From the NCBI GenBank assembly GCA_012521555.1, contig JAAYMC010000055.1, forward strand, positions 1-43,360: a DNA stretch of 43,360 nucleotides, given 5' to 3'. The notes beneath the pieces were generated by a model, which saw nothing but the letters and a program-made list of their open reading frames with translations, was not told where the DNA came from and ran no database searches. The translations under genes were made by a program, and so were the position numbers. This document shows positions 34,877 through 43,223 of this stretch, piece after piece. This stretch comes from Clostridiales bacterium (GTDB lineage Bacteria; Bacillota; Clostridia; Oscillospirales; Oscillospiraceae). Each line of letters starts with the position of its first letter. Within the stretch, counting starts at the first letter, position 1.

Positions 34877-36400
34877 TTAAGAATTTTCCACTCCAAAGGA
34901 GTATGTACGGTATTGAATCGCCTCGGCCAGATGCGTGCGCGTGATGGCCTCGCTTCCGGCAAGGTCGGCGATGGTGCGCGCCACGCGCAGGATGCGGTCG
35001 TGGCTCCGGGCGGTCAGGCCCAGACGCGTGTACGCGTCCCGCATGAGCTTTTCGCCGGCCTCGTCGAGGCGGCAGTAAACGGAAAGGAGCTTCGGCCCGA
35101 TCTGGGCGTTGCACTGTATGCCCGTTCCGGCGTAGCGCTTTTGCTGGACGGCGCGGGCGCGGTTGACCCGTTCGCGGATGGCCTCGGACGGCTCTGACGC
35201 CGTGTCGGCACGCAGCTCGCTGTACTCGAGCGCCGGGACGTGGATGTGCATGTCGATGCGGTCGATGAGCGGGCCGGACAGGCGCTCGAGATAGCGCCTG
35301 ACGGCGCCGGGGGAGCAGGTGCAGCGCCCCGACGGGTGCCCGTACCACCCGCAGCGGCAGGGGTTCATGGCGCACACGAGCATGAAGCGGCAGGGATACG
35401 TCGTGCTTGCCGCAGCGCGGGAGATGGTGACGACCCCGTCCTCAAGCGGCTGGCGCAGGGACTCGAGCACGTCGGCGGAAAACTCCGGCAGCTCGTCCAA
35501 AAACAGCACGCCGTTGTGGGCGAGGGAGATTTCGCCCGGCTTTGGGGTGGACGTGCCGCCCACCATCGCCGTGGCGGAGACGGTGTGGTGCGGCGAGCGG
35601 AACGGGCGCGTGACGATGATGGGGTTTTCGCGGCTTATCAGGCCCATGACGGAGTAGATTTCCGTGCACTCGAGCATCTCCTTGCGCGTCATGTCCGGCA
35701 AAATGGTGGGCAGGCGCTTTGCGAGCATGCTCTTGCCCGCGCCGGGCGGGCCGACAAGGAGAATATTATGACCGCCCGCGGCGGCCACTTCAAGCGCGCG
35801 CTTGACGTTCTCCTGCCCCCTGACCTCGGAAAAATCGAGCGCTTTCGGGTACTCCGGAATAGGCTCGCGCGGCTCGGCGGGGGCGATCGTCTCCTCCCCG
35901 CGCAGGTGGCGGAGCAGCTGCTCTAAGTGCTCGACGGGGTGGACGGCGACGCATGAGGCGTAGGACGCCTCCGCGGCGTTGTCCGCCGGGACGAAAAGAT
36001 GGCGGATGCCGGCCCGCTGGGCCGCCAGCGCCATCGGCAGCGCGCCGGCGACGCCCCGCACCTGCCCGGTCAGCGACAGCTCGCCGAAAAACGCGCAGTC
36101 GTCCGGGACCGGCCCGATGAGCCCCGCGGCGGCGAGGATGCCGAGCAGGACGGGCAGGTCGTAGACCGTTCCGGCCTTTTTCGTGTCGGCCGGGGCGAGG
36201 TTGACGGTGATGCGGCTGACGGGGAACTTCAGCCCGCAGTTTTTCACGGCGGCGCGCACGCGCTCGCGCGCCTCCTTGACGGCCGTATCCGGCAGGCCGA
36301 CGATGTCGAACGCGGGCAGCCCGTTGGAGAGGGAGCACTCGACGGACACTTCATATCCCGAAATCCCGCCGAGGCCGAGGGAGCGGATTTTCGAAACCAT
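34877..36400 (-). CDS. comM: ComM/YifB-type Mg-chelatase-like AAA+ ATPase
   Basis: This protein of about 507 residues has an N-terminal Lon-protease-like fold ('SKIRSLGLGGISGYEVSVE', 'VNLAPADTKKAGTVYDLP'). A chelatase-type AAA+ core follows with Walker A 'LVGPPGAGKSMLAK', Walker B 'GVLFLDELPEF' and 'RFMLVCAMNPCRCGWYG', where the cysteines 'CRCGWYGHPSGRCTCSP' may bind zinc. ComM is a branch-migration helicase that helps integrate incoming DNA during natural transformation. The start is uncertain: ATG at 36400 matches family N-termini but has only a weak ribosome site, and ATG at 36418 is 6 codons upstream. It is the first gene of the comM-thiI-cinA-recD2-comF block. Confidence 0.9.
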   Translation of the reverse strand: MVSKIRSLGLGGISGYEVSVECSLSNGLPAFDIVGLPDTAVKEARERVRAAVKNCGLKFPVSRITVNLAPADTKKAGTVYDLPVLLGILAAAGLIGPVPDDCAFFGELSLTGQVRGVAGALPMALAAQRAGIRHLFVPADNAAEASYASCVAVHPVEHLEQLLRHLRGEETIAPAEPREPIPEYPKALDFSEVRGQENVKRALEVAAAGGHNILLVGPPGAGKSMLAKRLPTILPDMTRKEMLECTEIYSVMGLISRENPIIVTRPFRSPHHTVSATAMVGGTSTPKPGEISLAHNGVLFLDELPEFSADVLESLRQPLEDGVVTISRAAASTTYPCRFMLVCAMNPCRCGWYGHPSGRCTCSPGAVRRYLERLSGPLIDRIDMHIHVPALEYSELRADTASEPSEAIRERVNRARAVQQKRYAGTGIQCNAQIGPKLLSVYCRLDEAGEKLMRDAYTRLGLTARSHDRILRVARTIADLAGSEAITRTHLAEAIQYRTYSFGVENS

Positions 36401-36520
36401 GGAAAGGCCCACTTTCATGACAAAGTATTCGCCGCGGAAGGGGGAATTATCGAAGGGGTTTTTCGCGCAAACCTCCTGCCAAATGCGCAAAAACAGGCGA
36501 AAACGCGCGCTATTACGGAA

Positions 36521-36550
36521 AGTATACCATCAATTGGCTAAAGATTGCAA
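36521..36550 (-). promoter_or_regulatory. Promoter of the comM block
   Basis: On the minus strand, -35 TTGCAA (36545-36550), an 18-nt spacer and -10 TATACT (36521-36526). Start near 36514, leader about 114 nt. Confidence 0.6.
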
Positions 36551-36592
36551 CATGGGGCGCGGCCCCGCGTTCTTTCTTATGGAATAATACAA

Positions 36593-36621
36593 TTTACAGG
36601 TAGAAATCATGATGTTATAAT
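36593..36621 (+). promoter_or_regulatory. Strong sigma-A promoter of the PFOR gene
   Basis: -35 TTTACA (36593-36598), a 17-nt spacer and perfect -10 TATAAT (36616-36621). This is the closest match to consensus in the window, as expected for a central catabolic enzyme. Confidence 0.75.
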
Positions 36622-36703
36622 GAATAAACTATAAAAATGGGGATGTTTTACGCTCTTGGAACAGAAAAGAGATTCAAGAATAGAAAGGATGGACGTTATC
36701 GCT

Positions 36704-39700
36704 ATGGCTCGTAAGCTCAAGACCATGGACGGCAACACAGCGGCCGCGCACGTCGCCTACGCCTTTACGGACGTTGCGGCAATTTACCCGATCACGCCGT
36801 CGTCTCCCATGGCCGAATATGTCGACAAATGGTCGGCTGAAGGCCGCAAGAACATCTTCGGGCAGACGGTAAAGGTCGTCGAGATGCAGTCCGAGGCGGG
36901 CGCCGCGGGCGCCGTGCACGGCTCGATTCTCACCGGCGCTCTCACGAGCACGTTTACCGCCTCCCAGGGCCTTCTGCTGATGATTCCGAATATGTACAAA
37001 TGGGCCGCCGAGCAGATGCCCGCCGTCGTGCACGTCTCGGCGCGCGCCGTCGCCACGCACGCGCTGTCCATTTTCGGCGACCAGAGCGACGTGATGGCGT
37101 GCCGCCAGACGGGACTTGCCATGCTCGCCTCGAACAGCCCGCAGGAGGCCATGGACCTCGGCGCCGTGGCGCACCTGTCCGCCATCGCCGCGAACATGCC
37201 GTTTATCCACTTCTTCGACGGGTTCCGCACGTCGCACGAAATGCAGAAAATCGAAGTCTGGGATTACGACACGCTCGCCGGCATGGTCGATTATGACGCG
37301 CTCGAGAAATACCGCCGCCGCGCTCACAACCCCAACCACCCCGTCCTGCGCGGCTCGGCGCAAAACCCCGACATCTTCTTCCAGGCCAGGGAGTCCCTCA
37401 ACACCATCTACGCTGGGCTGCCGGATATCGTCGAGCGCTATATGGACGCCGTCAACGCCAGAATCGGCACGGACTACAAGCCCTTCAACTACTACGGCGC
37501 GCCCGACGCGAAGCACGTTATCGTGGCGATGGGCTCCGTGTGCGAGACGGCGGAGGAAGTCGTCGATCACCTCAACGCCAAGGGCAGAAAAGTGGGCCTT
37601 ATCAAAGTCCACCTGTACAGGCCGTTTAGCGTAAAGCACCTGCTGAAGGTCCTGCCGGAGACGGTGGAGAAAATCGCCGTCCTCGACCGGACGAAGGAGC
37701 CCGGCGGCCTGGGCGAGCCGCTCTACCTCGACGTCGTCGCGGCGCTGTCCGGCCGCGGCATCCAGATTGTCGGCGGGCGGTACGGCCTGGGCAGCAAGGA
37801 CACCCCACCGCGCTGCATCGTCGCCGTGTACGACAACCTCGCGTCGGACAATCCGAAGAACAACTTTACCGTCGGCATCGAGGACGACGTGACGCACCTG
37901 TCCCTGCCGATGAAGGACGACCCGGACACGACGCCCCCCGACATCATCTCCTGCAAGTTCTGGGGCCTCGGCTCCGACGGCACCGTCGGCGCCAACAAGA
38001 ACTCCATCAAGATTATCGGCGACCACACGGACCTCGAGGTCCAGGCCTACTTCCAGTACGACTCCCGCAAGTCGGGCGGCGTGACCATCAGCCACCTGCG
38101 CTTCGGCAAGAGCCCGATCAAGTCCACCTACTTCGTCTCCAAGGCCAACTTCGTCGCCTGCCACAACCCGTCCTATCTTGAGAAATTCGACATGGCGCAG
38201 GACGTCAAGCCCGGCGGCGTGTTCCTCGCCAACTGCAACTGGGACGTCGAGGAGTTTACGCGGAGATTGCCGGCCGCCGCGAAGAAATACATCGCGGAAA
38301 ACAACGTCCAGCTTTACACCATCGACGCGGTCAAAATCGCCGCGGACATCGGGCTTGGCAACAAGACGAACGCCATCCTTCAGGCCGCTTTCTTCAAGCT
38401 GTCCGGAATCCTCCCCATTGAGGACGCCGTGAAATACATGAAGGACGCCGTGCGCGAGACCTACGGCCACAAGGGCGAAGACGTCGTGGCCATGAACCTC
38501 CGCGCCATCGACGCCGGCCTTGAAAACCTTGTGAAAATCGAGGTGCCCGAGTCGTGGAAGAATCCGGAGGCCGACCCGCCGAAGGCCGAAATCGAAGTCG
38601 AGCGTCCGGAGATCAAGGAATACGTCACCTACGTCATGGAGGAAATGAACCTCATGCGCGGCGACAATCTCCCCGTCTCCGCCTTCGTGGACTGGGAGTG
38701 CGGCGCCGTCGTCCCCGCCGGCACGGCCAAGTACGAAAAGCGCAAGATTGCCGCGTTCGTGCCGAGCTGGATTCCGGAAAACTGCATCCAGTGCAACCAG
38801 TGCGCCTTTGTCTGCCCGCACTCCGTCATCCGCCCGTTCGCGATGGACGAGGAGGAGGTCAAAAACGCCCCCGAGGGCATGAAGATGCTGCCGATGGTCG
38901 GCAAGGGCAACGAAAACCGCAAGTTCGCGATTTTGCCGTCCGTCGCCGACTGCACCGGCTGCTCCTCCTGCGCCAACGTCTGCCCGGCGAAGAACAAGGC
39001 GCTCGTCATGAAGCCCATCGAAGAGGAGCTTGACCAGCAGAAGTACTTCGACTACGCCGTGGGGCACGTCTCCTACAAGACGGACACCGGCTTTGCGCCG
39101 AACACCGTCAAGGGCTCGCAGTTCCTCGAGCCGCGCTTGGAATTCCCCGGCGCGTGCGCCGGCTGCGGCGAATCGCCCTACGCGCGCCTCGTCACGCAGC
39201 TTTTCGGCGACAGGATGTTCATCGCCAACGCCACGGGCTGCACCTCCATCTGGGGCGGCAGCGCGCCGACGACGCCGTATACCGTCGGCCGCGACGGCAA
39301 AGGCCCCGCCTGGGTCAACTCCCTGTTTGAAGACAACGCCGAGTTCGGCTTCGGCATGGCCACCGCCTCCGAGCAGCTGCGCGATCGCGCGAAGCTCCTC
39401 GCGGAAAAGGTTGCGGCGGAGACGAGCGACGCGGCCCTGAAAGCGGCGGCCGAAGCGTGGATTGCCTCCTTCAAGGACGGCGAGGCCACCAAGAAGACGG
39501 GCCCGGCTCTGGAAGCGGCGCTGAAAGCGGCTATCGAAAAGAACGCCGACGCGAAAGCGATGGCGGATATCAGGGAGCTCTACTCCCTGCGCGACCACTT
39601 CATCAAGCCGTCCATCTGGATCTTCGGCGGCGACGGCTGGGCTTACGACATCGGCTACGGCGGACTTGACCACGTCCTCGCCTCCGGCCAGAACGTCAAC

Positions 39701-40264
39701 GTTCTCGTGTTCGACACGGAGGTCTACTCCAACACGGGCGGCCAGGCCTCGAAGGCGACGCCGACGGGCGCCGTGGCGCAGTTTGCCGCGGCGGGCAAGT
39801 CCGTCAAGAAGAAGGACCTTGCCCAGATTGCCATGACGTACGGCTACGTCTACGTCGCGCAGGTCGCCATGGGCGCCAACTACCAGCAGACGCTCAAGGC
39901 CATCATCGAGGCCGAGAGCTATGACGGCCCGTCCCTCATCATCGCCTACGCGCCGTGCATCAACCACGGCATCCGCGCCGGCATGGGCAAGTCCATCGCC
40001 GAGATGAAAAAGGCCGTCGACGCCGGCTACTGGCACCTGCTGCGCTATGACCCGCGCCTTGCCGCCGAGGGCAAAAACCCGCTGATTATCGACAGCAAGG
40101 AGCCGACGGACAGCTTCAGAGACTTCATCATGGGCGAAGTGCGCTACAGCTCGCTCCAGCTGGCCTTCCCCGAGCGCGCCGAAACGCTCTTTATGGAAGC
40201 CGAGAAAAACGCGAAGGAGCGCTATGACCGGCTCCTGCGCCAGCAGAAGATGTACGAATTATAA
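36704..40264 (+). CDS. nifJ: Pyruvate:ferredoxin (flavodoxin) oxidoreductase
   Basis: This single-chain enzyme of about 1186 residues oxidises pyruvate to acetyl-CoA and CO2, reducing ferredoxin. Domain order is standard: pyrimidine-binding domain I ('AAIYPITPSSPMAEYVD'), domains II-III with 'EVWDYDTL' and 'SHLRFGKSPIKSTY', and domain V with two 4Fe-4S motifs ('CIQCNQCAFVCPHSVIRP', 'CTGCSSCANVCP'). The TPP domain VI follows, with proximal-cluster cysteines 'CAGCGESPY' and 'CTSIWGG', and the TPP motif 'GGDGWAYDIGYGGLDH', 'DTEVYSNTGGQ'. ATG at 36704 (MARKLKTMDGNTAAAH) matches family starts and has AAAGGATGG upstream; an in-frame TTG at 36656 would add 16 residues. Monocistronic. Confidence 0.97.
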   Translation: MARKLKTMDGNTAAAHVAYAFTDVAAIYPITPSSPMAEYVDKWSAEGRKNIFGQTVKVVEMQSEAGAAGAVHGSILTGALTSTFTASQGLLLMIPNMYKWAAEQMPAVVHVSARAVATHALSIFGDQSDVMACRQTGLAMLASNSPQEAMDLGAVAHLSAIAANMPFIHFFDGFRTSHEMQKIEVWDYDTLAGMVDYDALEKYRRRAHNPNHPVLRGSAQNPDIFFQARESLNTIYAGLPDIVERYMDAVNARIGTDYKPFNYYGAPDAKHVIVAMGSVCETAEEVVDHLNAKGRKVGLIKVHLYRPFSVKHLLKVLPETVEKIAVLDRTKEPGGLGEPLYLDVVAALSGRGIQIVGGRYGLGSKDTPPRCIVAVYDNLASDNPKNNFTVGIEDDVTHLSLPMKDDPDTTPPDIISCKFWGLGSDGTVGANKNSIKIIGDHTDLEVQAYFQYDSRKSGGVTISHLRFGKSPIKSTYFVSKANFVACHNPSYLEKFDMAQDVKPGGVFLANCNWDVEEFTRRLPAAAKKYIAENNVQLYTIDAVKIAADIGLGNKTNAILQAAFFKLSGILPIEDAVKYMKDAVRETYGHKGEDVVAMNLRAIDAGLENLVKIEVPESWKNPEADPPKAEIEVERPEIKEYVTYVMEEMNLMRGDNLPVSAFVDWECGAVVPAGTAKYEKRKIAAFVPSWIPENCIQCNQCAFVCPHSVIRPFAMDEEEVKNAPEGMKMLPMVGKGNENRKFAILPSVADCTGCSSCANVCPAKNKALVMKPIEEELDQQKYFDYAVGHVSYKTDTGFAPNTVKGSQFLEPRLEFPGACAGCGESPYARLVTQLFGDRMFIANATGCTSIWGGSAPTTPYTVGRDGKGPAWVNSLFEDNAEFGFGMATASEQLRDRAKLLAEKVAAETSDAALKAAAEAWIASFKDGEATKKTGPALEAALKAAIEKNADAKAMADIRELYSLRDHFIKPSIWIFGGDGWAYDIGYGGLDHVLASGQNVNVLVFDTEVYSNTGGQASKATPTGAVAQFAAAGKSVKKKDLAQIAMTYGYVYVAQVAMGANYQQTLKAIIEAESYDGPSLIIAYAPCINHGIRAGMGKSIAEMKKAVDAGYWHLLRYDPRLAAEGKNPLIIDSKEPTDSFRDFIMGEVRYSSLQLAFPERAETLFMEAEKNAKERYDRLLRQQKMYEL

Positions 40265-40282
40265 AGAGCCCAAACGAAAAGA

Positions 40283-40313
40283 TGCCCGCCGCATTACGCG
40301 GCGGGCAGTTTTT
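40283..40313 (+). terminator. Intrinsic terminator of the PFOR gene
   Basis: Ten-bp stem TGCCCGCCGC with GCGGCGGGCA, followed by GTTTTT, 19 nt past the stop. Confidence 0.85.
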
Positions 40314-40361
40314 ATGGAAGAAGACCAAAATGACCAATTGATTTTTATGAAAGGAGAATAA

Positions 40362-40520
40362 TTGCTGAAAAGCCGGGAAGGCCGCTCGATGGCTTCTCGC
40401 AGTCTATTTTATGCGTCTTCCCGCGCTCGTGACACGCCCGACCCGCCCCGTCGCTGCCGCGCTCCGGGGGTCGCGCCGGTCCGCGCGGAGGGGTCGGGCG
40501 TGGTACACTACAGTATATGA
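40362..40520 (+). CDS. Possible small ORF after PFOR
   Basis: AAAGGAG (40350-40356) stands 5 nt before TTG at 40362, an excellent ribosome site. A 52-codon frame follows, rich in Arg, Ser and Pro, with no recognised domain. It overlaps the end of the convergent VOC gene by 13 nt, and a 10-bp G+C hairpin (40435-40500) lies within it. The composition is typical of chance frames in this DNA; only the ribosome site argues for it. Confidence 0.2.
   Translation: MLKSREGRSMASRSLFYASSRARDTPDPPRRCRAPGVAPVRAEGSGVVHYSI
40435..40500. repeat. Large G+C-rich hairpin downstream of the VOC gene
   Basis: CGCCCGACCC (40435-40444) pairs perfectly with GGGTCGGGCG (40491-40500), enclosing a G+C-rich 46-nt region. 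There is no U-tract on either strand, so ordinary termination is doubtful. Confidence 0.4.
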
Positions 40521-40882
40521 CGGCTCAGGCGGAATAGACGTCCGTCAAAGTCGCGCAGGACAATCTCGCCGCCCTTTAAGTCGCCGGAGACAATCTCGCC
40601 GCCGCACAGCAGGGTAAAATAGGCGGCCTTGCAGAGGTCTTCGGGGACAAAGCACAGCGCACAGGGGACGTCGTCCCCGCCGTCCGGCGGGGGAGGGGGC
40701 TTATAGCCGGGATCGGTCTGAAACACCGCGTACAGGCCGCCCTCAGGGTCAAACAGGGCGGCCTCGTCGCCGCCGTCTCTTACGGAAAACGACCAGCCGA
40801 GCATCCGCGCGTAAAACGCCGCGGAGCGCACGGCGTTCGGGCTTTTAAGCGGCGCGCCAGGACGCCCGAAATCATGGCCCAT
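40508..40882 (-). CDS. VOC-fold (glyoxalase/bleomycin-resistance-like) protein
   Basis: This 124-residue protein has the beta-alpha-beta-beta-beta pattern of one VOC superfamily chain: 'NAVRSAAFYARMLGWSF', 'EAALFDPEGGLYAVFQTD', then 'VPCALCFVPEDLCKAAYF' and 'VLRDFDGRLFRLSRH'. Substrate and metal use cannot be told. Some VOC metal ligands are not conserved at the expected positions, so it may be a binding protein rather than an enzyme. ATG at 40882 is preferred (GGGAGG 8 nt upstream) over ATG at 40912, which lacks a ribosome site. It is a single gene, convergent with PFOR and divergent from yfcE. Confidence 0.7.
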   Translation of the reverse strand: MGHDFGRPGAPLKSPNAVRSAAFYARMLGWSFSVRDGGDEAALFDPEGGLYAVFQTDPGYKPPPPPDGGDDVPCALCFVPEDLCKAAYFTLLCGGEIVSGDLKGGEIVLRDFDGRLFRLSRHIL

Positions 40883-41240
40883 GCCATCAGCCTCCCGTGA
40901 AATTTCGCTCATCTTTGCCCGCGTTTTAAGATACGCGGGGCGGCCGCACTCGAACGGCCGTTCAGAAATCAGGATAAGCCCGCTCAAAAATCATTAAATC
41001 AGAAAAAGCGCGGCTGAAGCGCCGTTCAGGTTATTTCCGGAATCCGGTGCGAAAGACGGCGGTTTTTGTCCAAGAACGCCGAAATTGGAGCAAAATCTGC
41101 ACCAATCCGCGCGGCAGCGGTTCGTTTATTATGCCGCGCCGGCGTATCGGAAAAGCGCCGCCTATTAAATCTTATGATTGCAAGCGGGGCTTGCATCGGG
41201 CATAATGGGTAAAAAAGAGACTTTGGAAAGGACGGATTTG
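40883..41240. other. Intergenic region between the VOC gene and the YfcE-like gene
   Basis: It contains an inverted repeat CCCGCGT/ACGCGGG (about 40918-40939), a CGCCGT/ACGGCG hairpin followed by GTTTTT (ending near 41068) and the yfcE promoter (41178-41206). The hairpin looks like a terminator on the plus strand but has no plus-strand gene before it. No RNA family or gene was recognised. Confidence 0.45.
41178..41206 (+). promoter_or_regulatory. Probable promoter of the YfcE-like gene
   Basis: -35 TTGCAA (41178-41183), a 17-nt spacer and -10 CATAAT (41201-41206). Confidence 0.55.
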
Positions 41241-41822
41241 ATGCAACAGCCGTTTTGCGGCGGGAAAATCATGATCGCCTCCGACATTCACGGCTCCGCC
41301 ACGTACTGCGAAAAGCTCCTTGACGCTTTCCGGCGCGAGGGCGCTGAGCGCCTTCTCCTGCTCGGGGACCTTCTCTACCACGGGCCGCGCAACGACCTTC
41401 CCGACGGGTACGCGCCGAAGGCCGTTATAACAATGCTCAATGCCGTACGGGAGCGGCTTCTTTGCGTGCGGGGCAACTGCGAGGCGGAAGTCGACCAGAT
41501 GGTGCTGGACTTTCCCGTCATGGCGGAGATGGGGGTGCTCTTCATCGGCGGCCGCGCGCTGTACTTCACGCACGGGCATATCCGCAACAGCGACAACCCG
41601 CCGCCGCTGCGTGAGGGCGACATTCTGCTGTGCGGGCACACGCACGTGCCGACCCTCAAGGTGCTGCCGCAGTTTATCTATATGAACCCCGGGTCTGTCT
41701 CCATTCCGAAAGAGGACTCTCCCCGCGGGTACATGACGCTGGAAGGGAGCCTTTTCAGGTGGAAGACCCTCGACGGGGAGGTCTATATGGAGTTTGACCT
41801 TACCAGCGCGCCGATAGAATAA
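41241..41822 (+). CDS. yfcE: YfcE/MJ0936-type metallophosphodiesterase
   Basis: This 193-residue calcineurin-like phosphoesterase has the dimetal motifs 'ASDIHGS', 'LLGDLLYHGPRN', 'VRGNCEAEVD', 'FTHGH' and 'LCGHTHVP'. It ends with the 'MNPGSVSIPKEDSPRGYM' stretch seen in YfcE. The 'YHGPRNDLP' loop is characteristic of the subgroup from Clostridia and E. coli. The physiological substrate is unknown; characterised members act on phosphodiesters. ATG at 41241 follows AAAGGA at about 8 nt; the longer frame from 41178 overlaps the promoter and is rejected. Monocistronic or followed weakly by the radical SAM gene. Confidence 0.88.
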   Translation: MQQPFCGGKIMIASDIHGSATYCEKLLDAFRREGAERLLLLGDLLYHGPRNDLPDGYAPKAVITMLNAVRERLLCVRGNCEAEVDQMVLDFPVMAEMGVLFIGGRALYFTHGHIRNSDNPPPLREGDILLCGHTHVPTLKVLPQFIYMNPGSVSIPKEDSPRGYMTLEGSLFRWKTLDGEVYMEFDLTSAPIE

Positions 41823-41836
41823 TAGGCGCCCTCGGA

Positions 41837-41865
41837 TTGATAGATGTCAAAACGTGCGGTAAGAT
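41837..41865 (+). promoter_or_regulatory. Probable promoter of the radical SAM gene
   Basis: -35 TTGATA (41837-41842), a 17-nt spacer and -10 TAAGAT (41860-41865). Confidence 0.5.
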
Positions 41866-41901
41866 GAAAAGGGCGATATAAAGCGAAAGGAGGCGCGCGC
41901 C

Positions 41902-41925
41902 GTGAAGACGCGGCCTGGAAAATGA
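41902..41925 (+). CDS. Seven-codon mini-cistron coupled to the radical SAM gene
   Basis: AAAGGAGG (41886-41893) lies 8 nt before GTG at 41902, the ideal ribosome site of this locus. It serves a 7-codon frame (fMet-K-T-R-P-G-K) whose TGA overlaps the ATG of the next gene as ATGA (41922-41925). The radical SAM ATG itself has only GGA nearby, 20 nt from the GTG and out of frame with it. Confidence 0.4.
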   Translation: MKTRPGK

Positions 41926-43217
41926 AAGTCAAGGTCAGAAAGATTTTGCGGGAGACGTACAGCGTCTGCCCGGTGTGCCTTAAGAGGATTGCGGCGCGGC
42001 ACGTTCAAAGCGGCGGCGCCGTGTACATGGAAAAAACGTGCCCCGAACACGGGAAGTTTTCCACCGTCATCTGGCGCGGAAAGCGCGACATGGCGGCGTG
42101 GCGCGGCGATACAGAGCCGATCAGAGAGGGCGAAAACTTAAATTGCCCCGCCGCCTGCGGATTGTGCCCGGAGCATCAGCAGGGGACGTGCTGCGTGCTG
42201 CTGGAGGTCACAAGCCGGTGCAACCTGCGCTGCAAGTTTTGCTTTGCCGGCGCGGGGGTCGGGGAGGACGTGCCCTTTGAGAAGGTGCGCGCAGACCTTA
42301 AGGCCCTCGCCGTGCCCGGTCAGACGCTCGTGCAGCTGTCCGGCGGGGAGCCGACTGTGCGTTCTGACCTGCCGGAGATTATCGCCGCCGCGAAGGAGGC
42401 GGGCTGCCGCTACGTGCAGCTCAACACAAACGGCATCCGCCTCGGCGAGGACGAGGGGTATGTCAGGCAGCTTGCCGACGCGGGGCTCTCATTCGTCTTC
42501 ATGCAGTTTGACGGGCTCGACGACAGGATTTACGAGGCGCTGCGGGGCCGGAAACTTATCGACGTGAAGAAACGCGCCATTGAAAACTGCGCGAAGTACA
42601 ACCTCGGCGTGACGCTCGTGCCCACCCTTGTGCCCAGGGTGAACACCCATGAGATTGGGGAGATCATCCGCTTTGCCGTATCGCAGTCGCCGGCGGTGCG
42701 CGGGGTGCATTTCCAGCCGGTCAGCTACTTCGGGCGGATTCCGAAGCCGCCGGAGGACAGCGCGCGCTTTACACTCGGGGAGCTCATTGACGCCGTCGAG
42801 GAGCAGGCGGGGGACATCGTGCCGGAGGGGTCCATCTCGCCCTCGCGCTGCGACCATCCGCTCTGCGGCTTCCACGGGGACTACATCGTCCTGCCCGGCG
42901 GGCAGCTCAAAGCGCTGCGCACAAACAAGCAGTCCTGCTGCTGTACGCCGAAAACGACGACGGCGGCGCAAAACCGCGCGTTCGTGGCGCGCAAATGGGA
43001 GCGCCCGAAGGACGTGCAGGACGGCAAAGACGACGACATCGGCACGCTCGACGGCTTTCTGCGCCGCATCAAGACGCACAGCTTTACCCTCACCGCCATG
43101 GCGTTTCAGGACGCCGGCAACCTCGACTTAGAGCGCCTGCGCCGCTGCAGCCTCCACGTGTTTACAGACGGCAGGTTCGTCCCGTTTTGCGCCCATTACC
43201 TCTCGGCATTTAAGTAA
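41922..43217 (+). CDS. Radical SAM protein, TrsS/MJ0619-like, cysteine-rich
   Basis: This 431-residue protein has the radical SAM motif C100-x3-C104-x2-C107 ('CNLRCKFCF') and the SAM-binding 'LSGGEPTVRSDL'. The N-terminal 95 residues hold C16-x2-C19, C40, C75, C79, C82, C90 and C91, probably a rubredoxin-like or auxiliary Fe-S site. The C-terminal part has C310, C315, C339-C341, C409 and C423 ('CSLHVFTDGRFVPFC'). The layout resembles the radical SAM (seleno)protein TrsS group and the tetraether-lipid synthase group; I cannot decide between them by eye. No in-frame TGA or SECIS was seen, so it is the cysteine form. The methyltransferase partner of TrsS is not in the window. Its start overlaps the mini-cistron stop. 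Confidence 0.8.
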   Translation: MKVKVRKILRETYSVCPVCLKRIAARHVQSGGAVYMEKTCPEHGKFSTVIWRGKRDMAAWRGDTEPIREGENLNCPAACGLCPEHQQGTCCVLLEVTSRCNLRCKFCFAGAGVGEDVPFEKVRADLKALAVPGQTLVQLSGGEPTVRSDLPEIIAAAKEAGCRYVQLNTNGIRLGEDEGYVRQLADAGLSFVFMQFDGLDDRIYEALRGRKLIDVKKRAIENCAKYNLGVTLVPTLVPRVNTHEIGEIIRFAVSQSPAVRGVHFQPVSYFGRIPKPPEDSARFTLGELIDAVEEQAGDIVPEGSISPSRCDHPLCGFHGDYIVLPGGQLKALRTNKQSCCCTPKTTTAAQNRAFVARKWERPKDVQDGKDDDIGTLDGFLRRIKTHSFTLTAMAFQDAGNLDLERLRRCSLHVFTDGRFVPFCAHYLSAFK

Positions 43218-43223
43218 AATGAT

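Larger units (their letters stand above)
36401..36703. other. Divergent control region between comM and PFOR
   Basis: This region of about 300 bp has a promoter each way (36521-36550 minus, 36593-36621 plus) and a small G+C palindrome GGGGC-GCG-GCCCC at 36554-36566 between them. The comM leader contains AGGAGG (36473-36478 region) with no start codon at usable distance. No small gene was recognised. Confidence 0.55.

Noticed and set aside
36674..40036. A 1120-codon open frame on the minus strand opposite PFOR
   Set aside because: It is antisense to a clear PFOR gene, has Arg/Val/His-rich shadow composition and no ribosome site; such frames are common opposite G+C-rich genes.
41922..43217. 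Selenocysteine in the radical SAM protein
   Set aside because: Some relatives are selenoproteins, but this frame has no in-frame TGA before its TAA and uses Cys throughout.
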